Positions 25,914-34,339 of a DNA stretch of 64,000 nt are shown in pieces. Position 1 is the stretch's first letter, and each line of letters starts with the position of its first letter. This stretch comes from Nocardioides sp. Root1257 (lineage in GTDB: Bacteria; Actinomycetota; Actinomycetes; Propionibacteriales; Nocardioidaceae). Both the position numbers and the translations under genes were made by a program. The notes under the pieces are model-generated. The model had not been told where the DNA came from. It did not search any database and worked only from the letters and a program-made list of their open reading frames with translations. The stretch covers positions 889,454-953,453 of the forward strand of contig NZ_LMDV01000001.1 of assembly GCF_001425175.1 (NCBI RefSeq). The letters run 5' to 3'.

Positions 25914-26605
25914 GACGCCGACTCTATCTCCGCGGCAACCTCGCCCACAGGCTCCAGGCCGGCGGCACGCCGGACGTTCACGAACCGCATCCGGTGCACC
26001 GGCGACGGGCCGTGCTCGAGGAGGGCGGCGGTGTGGACGTCGGTGATGTAGCCCTTGTGGGTCTTGAAGTCGTACGCCGGCCAGTCGGCGTCCAGGTCCG
26101 TCATGATCCGGTCGCGGGTGACCTTCGCAAGCACCGACGCCGCGGAGATGCAGGCCGCGACCCGGTCGCCCTTCCACACGGCCAGCCCGGGCACGCCGAG
26201 GCCGTCGACGGGGAACCCGTCGGTCAGCACGTACGCCGGCGGCAGGTCGAGCAGCGCCACGGCCCGTCGCAGCGCCTCGACGTTGGCCACGTGCATGCCG
26301 AGCCGGTCGCACTCCTCGTGCGAGATCGACACCACCGACCACGCGAGCGCCCGCTTGACCACCTGGTCGTAGCAGCGCTCGCGCGCCTTCTCGGTGAGCA
26401 GCTTGGAGTCGGCCAGCCCGGGGATGATCCCCGCCCTGCCCGGCGGCAGGATCGCCGCGCCGGCGACGAGCGGCCCGGCGCACGCACCGCGCCCGGCCTC
26501 GTCGACGCCCGCGATCGGCTCGATGCCGTGGCGTCGCAGGGCGCGCTCGTAGCCGTACAGTCCGGCGTCCCTCCGGACCGTGGAGCCGCGTGGCAGGGCG
26601 CTCAC
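25910..26605 (-). CDS. rnhB: Ribonuclease HII
   Basis: 231 residues. The catalytic acidic residues are in IAGVDEAGRGACAGPLVAGA (Asp-Glu pair), DSKLLTEKARE and the later VAACISAASVLAKVTRD / KTHKGYITDVH segments. The enzyme removes ribonucleotides and RNA from RNA-DNA hybrids, especially single misincorporated ribonucleotides. GTG 26605 is preferred because it clears the lepB stop (26616) by ten bases and has TGAGG upstream; an ATG at 26677 would lie inside lepB. It is coupled to DUF2469 downstream. Confidence 0.93.
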   Translation of the reverse strand: MSALPRGSTVRRDAGLYGYERALRRHGIEPIAGVDEAGRGACAGPLVAGAAILPPGRAGIIPGLADSKLLTEKARERCYDQVVKRALAWSVVSISHEECDRLGMHVANVEALRRAVALLDLPPAYVLTDGFPVDGLGVPGLAVWKGDRVAACISAASVLAKVTRDRIMTDLDADWPAYDFKTHKGYITDVHTAALLEHGPSPVHRMRFVNVRRAAGLEPVGEVAAEIESAS

Positions 26606-26615
26606 AGCGTGGACC

Positions 26616-27437
26616 TCAGCCGGCGTCGGGGACGTCCGCGAAGGTGTCGGGACGGTGGATGATCTTGAACCGGTCACTGGGCCAGAGCAGCACGAAGACC
26701 TTGCCGACGACGTCGTCCACGTCGACGTACGGGTTCTTGGTGCAGTCGGTGGCCTTGGGCTGGCACATGTGGAACGACGAGTCCGCGGAGTTGTTGCGGT
26801 TGTCGCCCATCACGAAGATCGAGCCCTTCGGGACCGGGCCTGCGGTCCAGTTGCCGTTGCAGTTGGTGACCATCGGGCCGTAGCAGGTCGCACCGCCGAG
26901 CCGGGCGTACTCCTTCTCGTTCAACGGCTGGCCGTTGACCGAGATGCGCCCCTGGTCGTCGCAGCACTTGATGACGTCGCCCTCGACGCCGATCACCCGC
27001 TTCACCAGGTGGCCGCCGGACGGGTAGAGGCCGACCTTCGAGAGGGTCTTGGCGACGGTGCCGGTCGGCCCGGCCGCCTCCTCGCCGCTGAGCCAGCCGC
27101 CCGGGTCCTTGAACACCACGATGTCGCCGCGCTCGGGACCGTCGAACCAGTACGACGGCTTCTCGACCAGGATCCGGTCGTTCTTGACCAGGCCCGGCTC
27201 CATCGACTCCGACGGGATGTAGAACGCCTGGACGAACAGCGCCTTGATCACGATGGCGAGCACGAGGGCGATGCCGAGGAGCAGGATCGTCTCCTGCCAG
27301 ACCGGCAGGTGCTTCTTCTGCTTCTTGGCCGGCTTGCCCGGCTTCGCCGGCTCGGGGGCCGAGGCGTCTGCGGTGGGTTCTTCGGTGGTGCTCATGCCCT
27401 CGCCATCGTCGTGATCAGCGTCGTCGTCGGAAGCCAC
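26616..27437 (-). CDS. lepB: Signal peptidase I
   Basis: 273 residues. A disordered acidic/proline-lysine N-terminus (about 45 residues) is followed by one membrane helix (about 50-66) and the extracytoplasmic domain. Catalytic Ser78 is in IPSESMEPGL and catalytic Lys146 in HLVKRVIGVEGD; the later GSIFVMGDNRNNSADS motif is also intact. It cleaves signal peptides from exported preproteins. It lies between rplS and rnhB as usual in actinobacteria. A GTG or ATG at MSTTEE, 14 codons in, is an alternative start. Confidence 0.95.
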   Translation of the reverse strand: MASDDDADHDDGEGMSTTEEPTADASAPEPAKPGKPAKKQKKHLPVWQETILLLGIALVLAIVIKALFVQAFYIPSESMEPGLVKNDRILVEKPSYWFDGPERGDIVVFKDPGGWLSGEEAAGPTGTVAKTLSKVGLYPSGGHLVKRVIGVEGDVIKCCDDQGRISVNGQPLNEKEYARLGGATCYGPMVTNCNGNWTAGPVPKGSIFVMGDNRNNSADSSFHMCQPKATDCTKNPYVDVDDVVGKVFVLLWPSDRFKIIHRPDTFADVPDAG

Positions 27438-27467
27438 GCCCCAGAGTAGACGCAGGCCGCCAACACA

Positions 27468-27505
27468 CGACGACCGCGACCCCGGTGTCGGGATCGCGGT
27501 CGTCG
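27468..27505 (-). terminator. Hairpin terminator after rplS
   Basis: CGACGACCGCGA (27468-27479) pairs with TCGCGGTCGTCG (27494-27505), extended inside by CCC/GGG pairing, 18 bases beyond the rplS stop. It separates rplS from lepB; the stem would also stop plus-strand transcription. Confidence 0.7.
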
Positions 27506-27522
27506 AGAAGGATCGGTGGAGC

Positions 27523-27873
27523 TCAGGCCTCGCGGCGCTCCTTGATCTTCGCCTTCTTGCCGCGCAGGTTGCGCAGGTAGTAGAGCTTCGCGCGGCGCAC
27601 GTCGCCGCGGGTCACGACCTCGATCTGCTCGAAGATCGGGGAGTTCAGCGGGAAGGTGCGCTCGACGCCGACGCCGAAGGAGACCTTGCGGACGGTGAAG
27701 GTGCGGCCGATGCCCGAGCCGTGGATGCGGATCACGACACCCTGGAAGACCTGGATGCGGGAGCGGTTGCCCTCGACGACCTTCACGTGCACCTTGACGG
27801 TGTCACCGGCCCGGAATTCGGGGAGGTCGGAGCGCTTGATCGAGTTGCCGAGTTCGGCGATGACGTTCGTCAT
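27523..27873 (-). CDS. rplS: 50S ribosomal protein L19
   Basis: 116 residues, normal size, with the L19 core ([55 protein letters not shown]) and the basic C-terminus [14 protein letters not shown]19 sits at the 30S-50S interface. The ATG at 27873 has GAGGAGAG upstream. It has its own 205-base upstream region and downstream hairpin, so it is probably a separate transcription unit. Confidence 0.97.
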   Translation of the reverse strand: MTNVIAELGNSIKRSDLPEFRAGDTVKVHVKVVEGNRSRIQVFQGVVIRIHGSGIGRTFTVRKVSFGVGVERTFPLNSPIFEQIEVVTRGDVRRAKLYYLRNLRGKKAKIKERREA

Positions 27874-28078
27874 GGTGGTGTCTCTCCTCGCAGATGTCAC
27901 AGGTCAGCCGCGGTACGGGGATCGGAGTTGATCTGGTGCAGTTGTAGGTCCAGCCGTGCTGGTCGGCGGCGCCGAGCTCCCCCTGTGACAGGAGTCGGAG
28001 CGGATCCCCCTCGGAGAGCTCCTCGGGGCGATCCCTGTTTGACCGGTAGGACCAAGGAGGAAGTCTGCCACAGGGGCG
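27874..28078 (-). promoter_or_regulatory. Upstream region and leader of rplS
   Basis: The 205 bases between trmD and rplS carry no credible gene. On the minus strand the best promoter-like stretch is near 28040-28075 (TGTGGCAGACTTCC... then TACCGG), leaving a leader of roughly 150 bases with complementary GC segments (CTCCGAGGGGGATCCGC region). Ribosomal-protein leaders of this size often bind their own product; this is not shown here. Confidence 0.4.
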
Positions 28079-29233
28079 TCAGCGCGGACCAATCCGCTTG
28101 GTCATCCGCACCGCACCCGGGATCGGCTCGCCGGGCCGCAGCCGGTAGCCCGCCTTCTTGTAGATCCGCTGGTTGCGGAGGCTGCCAGCCCCCGTGAACA
28201 GCGTGTACGACGTGGCCCCGCCCGGCGCGAGCGCCTCGATCCGCTCCAGGAGGGTGCGGCCGAGACCACGGCCGGCGAGATCCGGAGCGACCATCAGGCG
28301 GCCGATCTCCCACTCCTCGTCGTCGAGGGACGCGCGTACGGCGCCGACGAGCCGGCCGGCCGACCGTGCGACGAGCACGGTGTCGCGGGCGAGCCAGGAG
28401 CGCAGGTCGTCGTAGGTCTCGTGCAGCGCGGGGATCCGGACGCCGGGGTTGTCGTGCTGCTCGGCCACCCAGCAGGCGAGCTGGAGCACGTAGAGCTCCC
28501 CCGCGTCTGCGGGCTCGGCGGGACGGATCTCGACGTCCTCGAGCAGCACGGAGGCGTGGGCGAGGTCGGGCCGCCGCTCCGCCGTACGCCGGACCGCCTG
28601 GTCGCGCCGCCACGCGGCGATCGCGCCGTGGTCCCCGGACAGCAGGACGGGCGGCACCTCGCGGTCGCGCCAGGTCGCGGGTTTGGTGAAGACGGGGTAC
28701 TCCAGCAGCCCGTCCTCGTGGGACTCCTCGACCAGCGACTCGGCGTTGCCCATGAAGCCGGGCACCAGCCGGACGACGGCCTCGGTGATCGCCAGCGCCG
28801 CGACCTCTCCCCCGTTGAGCACGTAGTCGCCGAGCGAGATCTCGCGGACCTCGGCCCGGGTCGCGACCTCGTCGAGCACCCGCTGGTCGATGCCCTCGTA
28901 GCGACCGCACGCGAAGACGAGCCGCTCCTTGGTCGCCAGCTCCCGCGCGACGGCCTGGGTGAACGGCCGGCCGGACGGCGTCGTGAAGACGACCGTCGCG
29001 TCGCCGTCCGCGAGCAGCTCGTCGAACGCGGCACCCCACGGCTCCGGCTTCATCACCATGCCGGCGCCGCCGCCGTACGGCGTGTCGTCGACCGTGCGGT
29101 GCCGGTCGGTCGTCCAGGCGCGCAGGTCGTGCACGCGGACGTCGATCAGGCCCTTGTCGCGCGCCTTGCCCGCGAGCGAGAGCCCGAGCGGGGCGAGGTA
29201 GTCGGGGAAGATCGTGAGGACGTCGATGCGCAC
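28079..29233 (-). CDS. trmD: tRNA (guanine37-N1)-methyltransferase TrmD fused to a GNAT acetyltransferase domain
   Basis: 384 residues against 230-260 for ordinary TrmD. Residues 1-229 are a complete TrmD with the SPOUT knot ([60 protein letters not shown]). From about 234 a GNAT domain begins ([20 protein letters not shown]), with the acetyl-CoA loop [15 protein letters not shown] near 315-329 and [19 protein letters not shown]. TrmD methylates G37 to prevent frameshifting; the GNAT substrate is unknown. There is no stop or start between the halves. It follows rimM by three bases in the usual order. Confidence 0.95.
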   Translation of the reverse strand: MRIDVLTIFPDYLAPLGLSLAGKARDKGLIDVRVHDLRAWTTDRHRTVDDTPYGGGAGMVMKPEPWGAAFDELLADGDATVVFTTPSGRPFTQAVARELATKERLVFACGRYEGIDQRVLDEVATRAEVREISLGDYVLNGGEVAALAITEAVVRLVPGFMGNAESLVEESHEDGLLEYPVFTKPATWRDREVPPVLLSGDHGAIAAWRRDQAVRRTAERRPDLAHASVLLEDVEIRPAEPADAGELYVLQLACWVAEQHDNPGVRIPALHETYDDLRSWLARDTVLVARSAGRLVGAVRASLDDEEWEIGRLMVAPDLAGRGLGRTLLERIEALAPGGATSYTLFTGAGSLRNQRIYKKAGYRLRPGEPIPGAVRMTKRIGPR

Positions 29234-29236
29234 GGC

Positions 29237-29782
29237 TCAGTCGTCCTCGGGAAGCGGTGCGACCAGGCCGGGCCGGTCCGCGACGACCACCCGGCCACCG
29301 GCGACGTCGACCTCGGGCACCAGTGCCTTCACGAACGGCACCAGGGTGCTGCGACCGTCGGTCGCCCTGATCGCCAGCAGGTCCTGGGCGCCGTGGACGA
29401 GCCCGGTGACCTCGCCCAGCAGCGTGCCGTCGACGTCGTGCACGGCGAGCCCCACCAGCTGGTGGTCGTAGTACTCGTCAGGGTCGTCGGGCGAGGCGTC
29501 GGCCGCGACCGTGGCGTACAGCAGGATCCCGCGGGCGGCCTCGGCGGCGGTGCGGTCGGGGACCTCCTCGAAGCGGGCGAGCAGGACCCCGGAGTGCCAG
29601 CGGGTGCTCGCCACGGTCAGCGTCCTCAGGGTCGTGGCCGACCCGGACGGCGCCTCCACGACCAGCACGCTGCCCGGCGCGAACCGGCGCTCCGGCTCGT
29701 CGGTGCGGACGTTGATCGTCACGTCGCCGCGCAGCCCGTGCGCCTTGCCGATGCGACCGACCAGGACGTCGATGTTCTCCAC
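29237..29782 (-). CDS. rimM: Ribosome maturation factor RimM
   Basis: 181 residues. The N-terminal RimM barrel (VLVGRIGKAHGLRGDVTINV) and C-terminal PRC-barrel (EYYDHQLVGLAVHDVDGTLLGEVTGLVHG, LVPFVKALVPEVDVAGGRVV) are intact. RimM binds S19 and assists 30S head maturation. GTG 29782 is the family start; the sequence upstream in frame crosses a hairpin. It is coupled to trmD. Confidence 0.95.
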   Translation of the reverse strand: MENIDVLVGRIGKAHGLRGDVTINVRTDEPERRFAPGSVLVVEAPSGSATTLRTLTVASTRWHSGVLLARFEEVPDRTAAEAARGILLYATVAADASPDDPDEYYDHQLVGLAVHDVDGTLLGEVTGLVHGAQDLLAIRATDGRSTLVPFVKALVPEVDVAGGRVVVADRPGLVAPLPEDD

Positions 29783-29812
29783 GGTTTCCTCTCGCTCTGC
29801 TGCCCAAATGCC

Positions 29813-29845
29813 GAATGGGTGCCGCCCCGGAGGGCGACACCCATT
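29813..29845 (-). terminator. Hairpin between khpA and rimM
   Basis: GAATGGGTGCCGCC (29813 on) pairs with GGGCGACACCCATTC (to 29845), nine outer plus four inner pairs around a small bulge, 18 bases after the khpA stop and 30 bases before rimM. It could attenuate read-through from rpsP-khpA into rimM-trmD. Confidence 0.6.
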
Positions 29846-29862
29846 CAAGCGGTTCGTTCGAC

Positions 29863-30105
29863 CTAGCGACGACGGTCCACGTCGACGAAGTCGATCCGGG
29901 CCCCGCCCCGTCCCGCCAGGGCGGAGATGACGGTGCGGAAGGCCGACGCGGTGCGCCCGCCACGCCCGATGACCTTGCCCAGGTCGTCGGGGTGCACGCG
30001 CACCTCCAGGATCGAGCCGCGACGCAGCTGCTTGTCGCGCACGACCACGTCGTCGGGGTGTTCGACGACACCACGCACCAGGTGCTCGAGCGCCTCGGCG
30101 AGCAT
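29863..30105 (-). CDS. khpA: KH-domain RNA-binding protein KhpA
   Basis: 80 residues forming a single KH domain with the GXXG loop in VIGRGGRTASAFRTVISAL. The family (YlqC/KhpA; Rv2908c in mycobacteria) binds RNA, often with KhpB/EloR, and affects cell division and translation. It lies five bases after rpsP, the standard rpsP-khpA-rimM-trmD order. Confidence 0.95.
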   Translation of the reverse strand: MLAEALEHLVRGVVEHPDDVVVRDKQLRRGSILEVRVHPDDLGKVIGRGGRTASAFRTVISALAGRGGARIDFVDVDRRR

Positions 30106-30110
30106 GGCGG

Positions 30111-30659
30111 TCAGGACTCGGTCTTCTCGGCGTCGGCCTCGGCGACCTCGGCCTCAGCGGCAGGAGCCTCGGCGGCGGGGGTCTCCTCGGCCGGGGTCTC
30201 CGCGGCGGGAGCCTCCTCGGCGGGGGTCTCCTCGGCGGCAGGCGCCTCCTCGGCCGGCTTCTCCTCGGCCTTCTTCTTCGCGGCCTTCTTGGTCACCGCG
30301 TCGCCCTTGGGCGCGCTGGCGGCATCCTTGAGAGCCTCGTTGAAGAGGTCCAGCTTGCTCGGCTTGGCCTCGGCCACCTTGAGGGTGCCCTCGGTGCCGG
30401 ACATGCCCTTGAAGGTCTGCCAGTCACCGGTGATGGTGAGGATCTTGGCGACGGCGTCGGACGGCTGCGCGCCGACACCCAGCCAGTACTGCACCCGGTC
30501 GGAGACGACGTCGATGTACGACGGGTCCTCCTTGGGGTGGTACTTGCCGATCTCCTCGATGACCTTGCCGTCGCGCTTCTTGCGCGAGTCGACGACGACG
30601 ATGCGGTACTGCGGGACCCGGACCTTGCCCAGGCGCTTCAAACGGATCTTGACGGCCAC
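30111..30659 (-). CDS. rpsP: 30S ribosomal protein S16 with Ala/Glu/Pro-rich tail
   Basis: 182 residues; ordinary S16 is about 80-90. The conserved part is 1 to about 80 ([40 protein letters not shown]). A lysine-rich linker ([20 protein letters not shown]) leads to a repetitive acidic tail of about 55 residues built on [14 protein letters not shown] units. GTG 30659 has GAGGAG upstream. The extension is common in actinobacteria; its role is unknown. Confidence 0.96.
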   Translation of the reverse strand: MAVKIRLKRLGKVRVPQYRIVVVDSRKKRDGKVIEEIGKYHPKEDPSYIDVVSDRVQYWLGVGAQPSDAVAKILTITGDWQTFKGMSGTEGTLKVAEAKPSKLDLFNEALKDAASAPKGDAVTKKAAKKKAEEKPAEEAPAAEETPAEEAPAAETPAEETPAAEAPAAEAEVAEADAEKTES

Positions 30660-30854
30660 GTTTGTGGTGTCTCCTCAGGAGTATGTGTGGTGATGAAGGC
30701 TCCGGGACCAGGTGGGGAAAGCACCGACCGGTTCCTTCGATGGGCACTGCGACGCTCGGGTGAGAGGGTCCGGGCGCGCAGGACTCAGCTAGCAAGTTTG
30801 CCAGACGGCGTGCCCGACCGGGAAATCGACCGCGGAATCGGGCAGAGTCGGCCC

Positions 30855-31442
30855 ATGAGCCAGCCGCCGCCGTCCTCCCCGGTGCCGTCGGGCTACCCGC
30901 CCGGCCAGCCGCCGATCCCGCAGAAGTACCGGCCCAGCGCGTGGTGGTTCGTGCTCGGCGGCGGGCTCGTCGTCGCCGCCCTCCTGGCCGGCATCGGGCT
31001 CTTCGTCTGGACGCTGTCCGCGTTCTTCCAGACCGACGCGTCCCTGCCTGCGGACGGAGCCGCACACCAGGTCGGCGTGGGCACCGACGGCGACCGGCTG
31101 CTGTGGCGCGACTCCGCCGTCTTCGACCCCGGCTGCGTGGTCGTGGACGACGCCACCGGCCAGGAGATCGACCTGCGCCCGGTCACCAGCCAGATGACCA
31201 AGGACTTCGGCGAGGGAGAGTGGACGGCGGCCTACCGCTTCGATCCCGGCTCCGGATCGCTCGAGGTGACGTGCACCGCAGGCGGCGGGGTCCAGATCGG
31301 GCCGGCACCGAGCGTCGCCGGGTTCGTCGGCGGGATCATCGCCACGATCGCGGTGCCGTCCCTCCTCGGGCTCTTCGGCCTCGCGACGCTGATCGTCACC
31401 GGGATCATGTGGGCGAGCCGACCGGCGCGCCCGAAGGGCTGA
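30855..31442 (+). CDS. Actinobacterial two-helix membrane protein
   Basis: 195 residues, function unknown. A proline-rich cytoplasmic N-terminus (SQPPPSSPVPSGYPPGQPP) is followed by a first helix (WWFVLGGGLVVAALLAGIGL), an extracytoplasmic beta-rich segment of about 95 residues with two cysteines (DPGCVVVD, EVTCTAGG), and a second helix near the C-terminus (VGGIIATIAVPSLLGLFGLA). The layout recalls a common family of small actinobacterial surface-sensing membrane proteins. ATG 30855 is chosen; the frame upstream is the rpsP promoter region. Confidence 0.75.
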   Translation: MSQPPPSSPVPSGYPPGQPPIPQKYRPSAWWFVLGGGLVVAALLAGIGLFVWTLSAFFQTDASLPADGAAHQVGVGTDGDRLLWRDSAVFDPGCVVVDDATGQEIDLRPVTSQMTKDFGEGEWTAAYRFDPGSGSLEVTCTAGGGVQIGPAPSVAGFVGGIIATIAVPSLLGLFGLATLIVTGIMWASRPARPKG

Positions 31443-31488
31443 CCACCGGGCGCCACAACCGCGGGCCGCCCTGGGGCGTCCCACCGGC

Positions 31489-32304
31489 ATGACCCCCTCG
31501 CAACGCCTGCCGTGGCTGCGACCCGCGGCCGTCCTGGCGCACCGGACCCGGCGCCGCGCGAGCTGGCTGCTGAGCGGCCCCCTCCACGGGACCGTGTGGG
31601 CGTCGTACCGCTCCCCCGACGACCTGCCGGTGCGCCTCCAGCGGCACGGCTCCCTGCTGCTGCGCGAGCTGACGGGTGCCGACATGGCGCTCCAGCACAA
31701 CAAGGTCGTGAACCTCCGGCTCGCGTCGGCCCGCGTGGACCGGCTGGTGCTCCGGCCCGGCGAGACGTTCTCGTTCAACAAGGTCGTCGGCAACTGCACG
31801 CGCCGCAAGGGATACATCGAGGGGATGCGGCTCTCGGACGGCGCCCCCGCACCCGGCGTCGGCGGCGGCATCTGCCAGCTCGCGAACCTGCTGCACTGGA
31901 TGGTGCTGCACTCGCCGCTGACCGTGCTCGAGCGGTCGGAGCACAGCTTCGACCCGTTCCCCGACAACGGCCGGGTGCTGCCCTGGGGCGTGGGCTGCTC
32001 GATCGCCTACAACTACGTCGACCTCGTGGTCCGCAACGACACCGCGACGACGTTCCAGCTGCGCACGTGGGTCGGCGAGCGGCACCTGCGCGGCGAGCTC
32101 CGCGCCGACCGCGCACTGCCGGTGACCTACTCGATCGAGGCCCGCGACGAGCGGTTCGAGCGGGGCGACGACGGGCTCGTCCGTCGGAGCAACGAGATCT
32201 GGCGCACCACCACCGACCGGGGTACGGGCGAGGTCGTCGGGACCGAGCTGGTGCGCCGCAACCGGGCGGTCGTGAAGTACCCGGTGGGCGTGTCGCTCGC
32301 CTGA
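31489..32304 (+). CDS. VanW-family protein
   Basis: 271 residues. The VanW core is clear: LRPGETFSFNKVVGNCTRRK, GYIEGMRLSDG, and PGVGGGICQLANLLHWM, followed by HSFDPFPDNGRVLPWG and a YVDLVVRNDTATTFQLRTWV beta region. VanW proteins occur in some vancomycin-resistance operons, but most are stand-alone with unknown, probably cell-wall-related, function. No signal peptide is evident. No van genes are nearby, so a resistance role is not implied. Confidence 0.88.
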   Translation: MTPSQRLPWLRPAAVLAHRTRRRASWLLSGPLHGTVWASYRSPDDLPVRLQRHGSLLLRELTGADMALQHNKVVNLRLASARVDRLVLRPGETFSFNKVVGNCTRRKGYIEGMRLSDGAPAPGVGGGICQLANLLHWMVLHSPLTVLERSEHSFDPFPDNGRVLPWGVGCSIAYNYVDLVVRNDTATTFQLRTWVGERHLRGELRADRALPVTYSIEARDERFERGDDGLVRRSNEIWRTTTDRGTGEVVGTELVRRNRAVVKYPVGVSLA

Positions 32305-32336
32305 CAGAACGTCCTCGGGCTGTGATACTCCGTCGA

Positions 32337-33302
32337 GTGTCTGCAGCACTCGGGGGCTCCGTCGGCCCGGTCGCGCTCGTCGTCGAGGACGACGAGGACA
32401 CGACCGCGCTGCTCGAGGTGGTGCTGACCCAGGCGGGGTTCTCGGTCGTCACGGCCGACAACGGCGCCGACGGCATCGCCCTGGCGCGCGAGCACCGGCC
32501 GGCGCTGGCCACCATCGACGTGACGATGCCGGAGATGGACGGCCTCGAGGCCACCCGCCGGATCCGCGAGTTCAGCTCGACCTACATCGTTATCATCAGC
32601 AGCCGCTCCCAGGAGTCCGACATCCTCGCCGGCTTCGACGCCGGCGCTGACGACTACGTCCCCAAGCCGATCCGACCGGTCGAGCTGCGCGCCCGCCTCT
32701 CCGCGGTCGCCCGGCGGCCCACGACCGAGATCGTGGACGGCCCCACCCCCGCACTGGCCGGGTGGCAGGCGGCCGACGAGGACGCCGCACGCTCGGAGTT
32801 CCTGCGCCAGGTCGCCGCCGGCCAGCCCCTCGAGGACCTCGGCGGCGACGAGGCCGACGACGAAGAGGACTCCGGCAAGGACGGCCGCGAGGGCATGCTC
32901 GAGATCGGCATGCGCTTCGTCGGCGGCTGGATCGAGTTCCGCGGGCTGCGGATCAACCCGGCGCGCGGCATCGTCGTCGTCGACGACCGGCTCGTCGACC
33001 TGCCGCCCGAGCAGGTCGAGCTGCTCGAGGTGCTGATGTACGCCGGCAGCCGGACGCTCAGCGCCCGGCAGCTCGCCCTGCGGGTGCGCCACCAGACCGA
33101 GGAGACCGCGACCACGACGCACCGGCAGGACGAGCGCTGGATCGACGCGCTGATGGCGGGGCTGCGCTTCCAGGTCAAGGACGACGGCCCGACGCCGCGG
33201 TGGTTCGAGGTGCTCCCCCGGGCCAAGTACCGCCTGGTGAAGCCGACCTCAGACGACGACGCCGCGGAGCACGACGCAGGCGGGACGCAGCAGGACCGAT
33301 AG
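32337..33302 (+). CDS. Orphan response regulator with divergent winged-helix-like output domain
   Basis: 321 residues. The receiver domain is complete: acidic pair EDDED (17-21), phospho-acceptor Asp61 in TIDVTMPEMDG and Lys110 in VPKPIRP. A long acidic linker (about 135-190, containing GGDEADDEEDSGKDGREG) precedes a C-terminal domain with FRGLRINPARGIVVV, LPPEQVELLEVLMYAGSR and LPRAKYRLVKP, resembling an OmpR-type winged helix. No histidine kinase is adjacent. GTG 32337 starts just before the domain; GTG 32322 is possible. The last 54 bases overlap the convergent amidohydrolase gene. Confidence 0.82.
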   Translation: MSAALGGSVGPVALVVEDDEDTTALLEVVLTQAGFSVVTADNGADGIALAREHRPALATIDVTMPEMDGLEATRRIREFSSTYIVIISSRSQESDILAGFDAGADDYVPKPIRPVELRARLSAVARRPTTEIVDGPTPALAGWQAADEDAARSEFLRQVAAGQPLEDLGGDEADDEEDSGKDGREGMLEIGMRFVGGWIEFRGLRINPARGIVVVDDRLVDLPPEQVELLEVLMYAGSRTLSARQLALRVRHQTEETATTTHRQDERWIDALMAGLRFQVKDDGPTPRWFEVLPRAKYRLVKPTSDDDAAEHDAGGTQQDR

Positions 33303-34325
33303 GTCGGCCAGCGGGTCGGCGTCGTAGACCACGAAGTCGGCCGGTGCGCCCTCGGCGAGATCGGCGTTCCATCCCAGCCACTCCCGCGCGCGCCAGGAGG
33401 CGGCGCCGAGCGCGTAGTCCCGCGGCAGGCCCATCGCCGCCAGCCCGATCACCTCGCCGGCCAGGTTGCCGTGGCGGCTCACCCCGCCGTTGTCCGAGCC
33501 CGCGTAGAGCGGCACACCGGCGTCGTACGCCGCCATCAGCGTGTCGCGGCGGTGCACGAAAAGGTCGGTCATGGTGCGCGAGTACGCCGGGAACCGCTCG
33601 CGACCCGACCACGCGTACTCGGGGAACTTCTCGGTCTGCATCACGGTCGGCACCAGCGCGACCTGACGCTCGGCCATCACCGCGAGGTGCTCCTCGGCCA
33701 GCCCGGTGCCGTGCTCGATGCAGTCGATGCCCGCCTCGAGCAGCCCGGTGAGGACGTCGCTGCCGAAGCAGTGCGCGGTGACCTGGGCGCCGTGCTCGTG
33801 GGCGGCGGCGATCGCGGCGGCGAAGTCGGCGGCCGGGAAGGACGGCGTCAGGTCTCCGTCGTCACGTGAGATCCAGTCCCCCACGAGCTTGACCCAGCCG
33901 TCGCCGTTGCGGGCCTCCTGGGCGACGTACGCCGTGAGGTCGGCGGGCTCGACCTCGTGCGCGTAGCCGCGCAGGTAGCGCTTGGTGCGCGCGATGTGGC
34001 GCCCGGCCCGGATCAGCCGGGGCAGGTCGTCGCGCTCCTGCACCCAGCGGGTGTCGACGGGCGAGCCGCAGTCGCGGATCAGCAGGGTGCCGCCGTCGCG
34101 GTCCTCGATCGCCTGCTGCTCGGTCTCCTCGTCGCTGATGGCGCCGTGCTCGCCGAGCCCCAGGTGGCAGTGGGCGTCCACGAGCCCCGGCACGATCCAG
34201 CCGTCGACGGCGCGCTCGGCGCCGGCGACCGGCTCGTAGGTGACGGTGTCCCCGACGACGAACAGCTCACGCCGTTCGCCGTCGGGGAGCACCGGACCGG
34301 AGAACTTCAGCACGGGAGCAGCCAT
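33249..34325 (-). CDS. Amidohydrolase-superfamily metal hydrolase
   Basis: 358 residues. The metal site of the superfamily is visible: PGLVDAHCHLGLG (HxH), VTAHCFGSD, DCIEHGTGL and YAGSDNGG (final Asp), and the C-terminal beta-sandwich returns with EGAPADFVVYDADPLADL. WVKLVGDW lies where the carboxylated lysine occurs in dipeptidase/imidazolonepropionase-like members. The substrate cannot be told. ATG 34325 is chosen at the first sandwich strand. It lies 14 bases after the GH3 gene on the same strand. Confidence 0.87.
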   Translation of the reverse strand: MAAPVLKFSGPVLPDGERRELFVVGDTVTYEPVAGAERAVDGWIVPGLVDAHCHLGLGEHGAISDEETEQQAIEDRDGGTLLIRDCGSPVDTRWVQERDDLPRLIRAGRHIARTKRYLRGYAHEVEPADLTAYVAQEARNGDGWVKLVGDWISRDDGDLTPSFPAADFAAAIAAAHEHGAQVTAHCFGSDVLTGLLEAGIDCIEHGTGLAEEHLAVMAERQVALVPTVMQTEKFPEYAWSGRERFPAYSRTMTDLFVHRRDTLMAAYDAGVPLYAGSDNGGVSRHGNLAGEVIGLAAMGLPRDYALGAASWRAREWLGWNADLAEGAPADFVVYDADPLADLSVLLRPACVVLRGVVV

Positions 34326-34339
34326 GCCCCCGGACGGTA

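Noticed and set aside
31489..32304. Vancomycin-resistance locus because of VanW
   Set aside because: No vanHAX, vanY or vanS/R genes nearby; VanW domains are widespread outside resistance operons.
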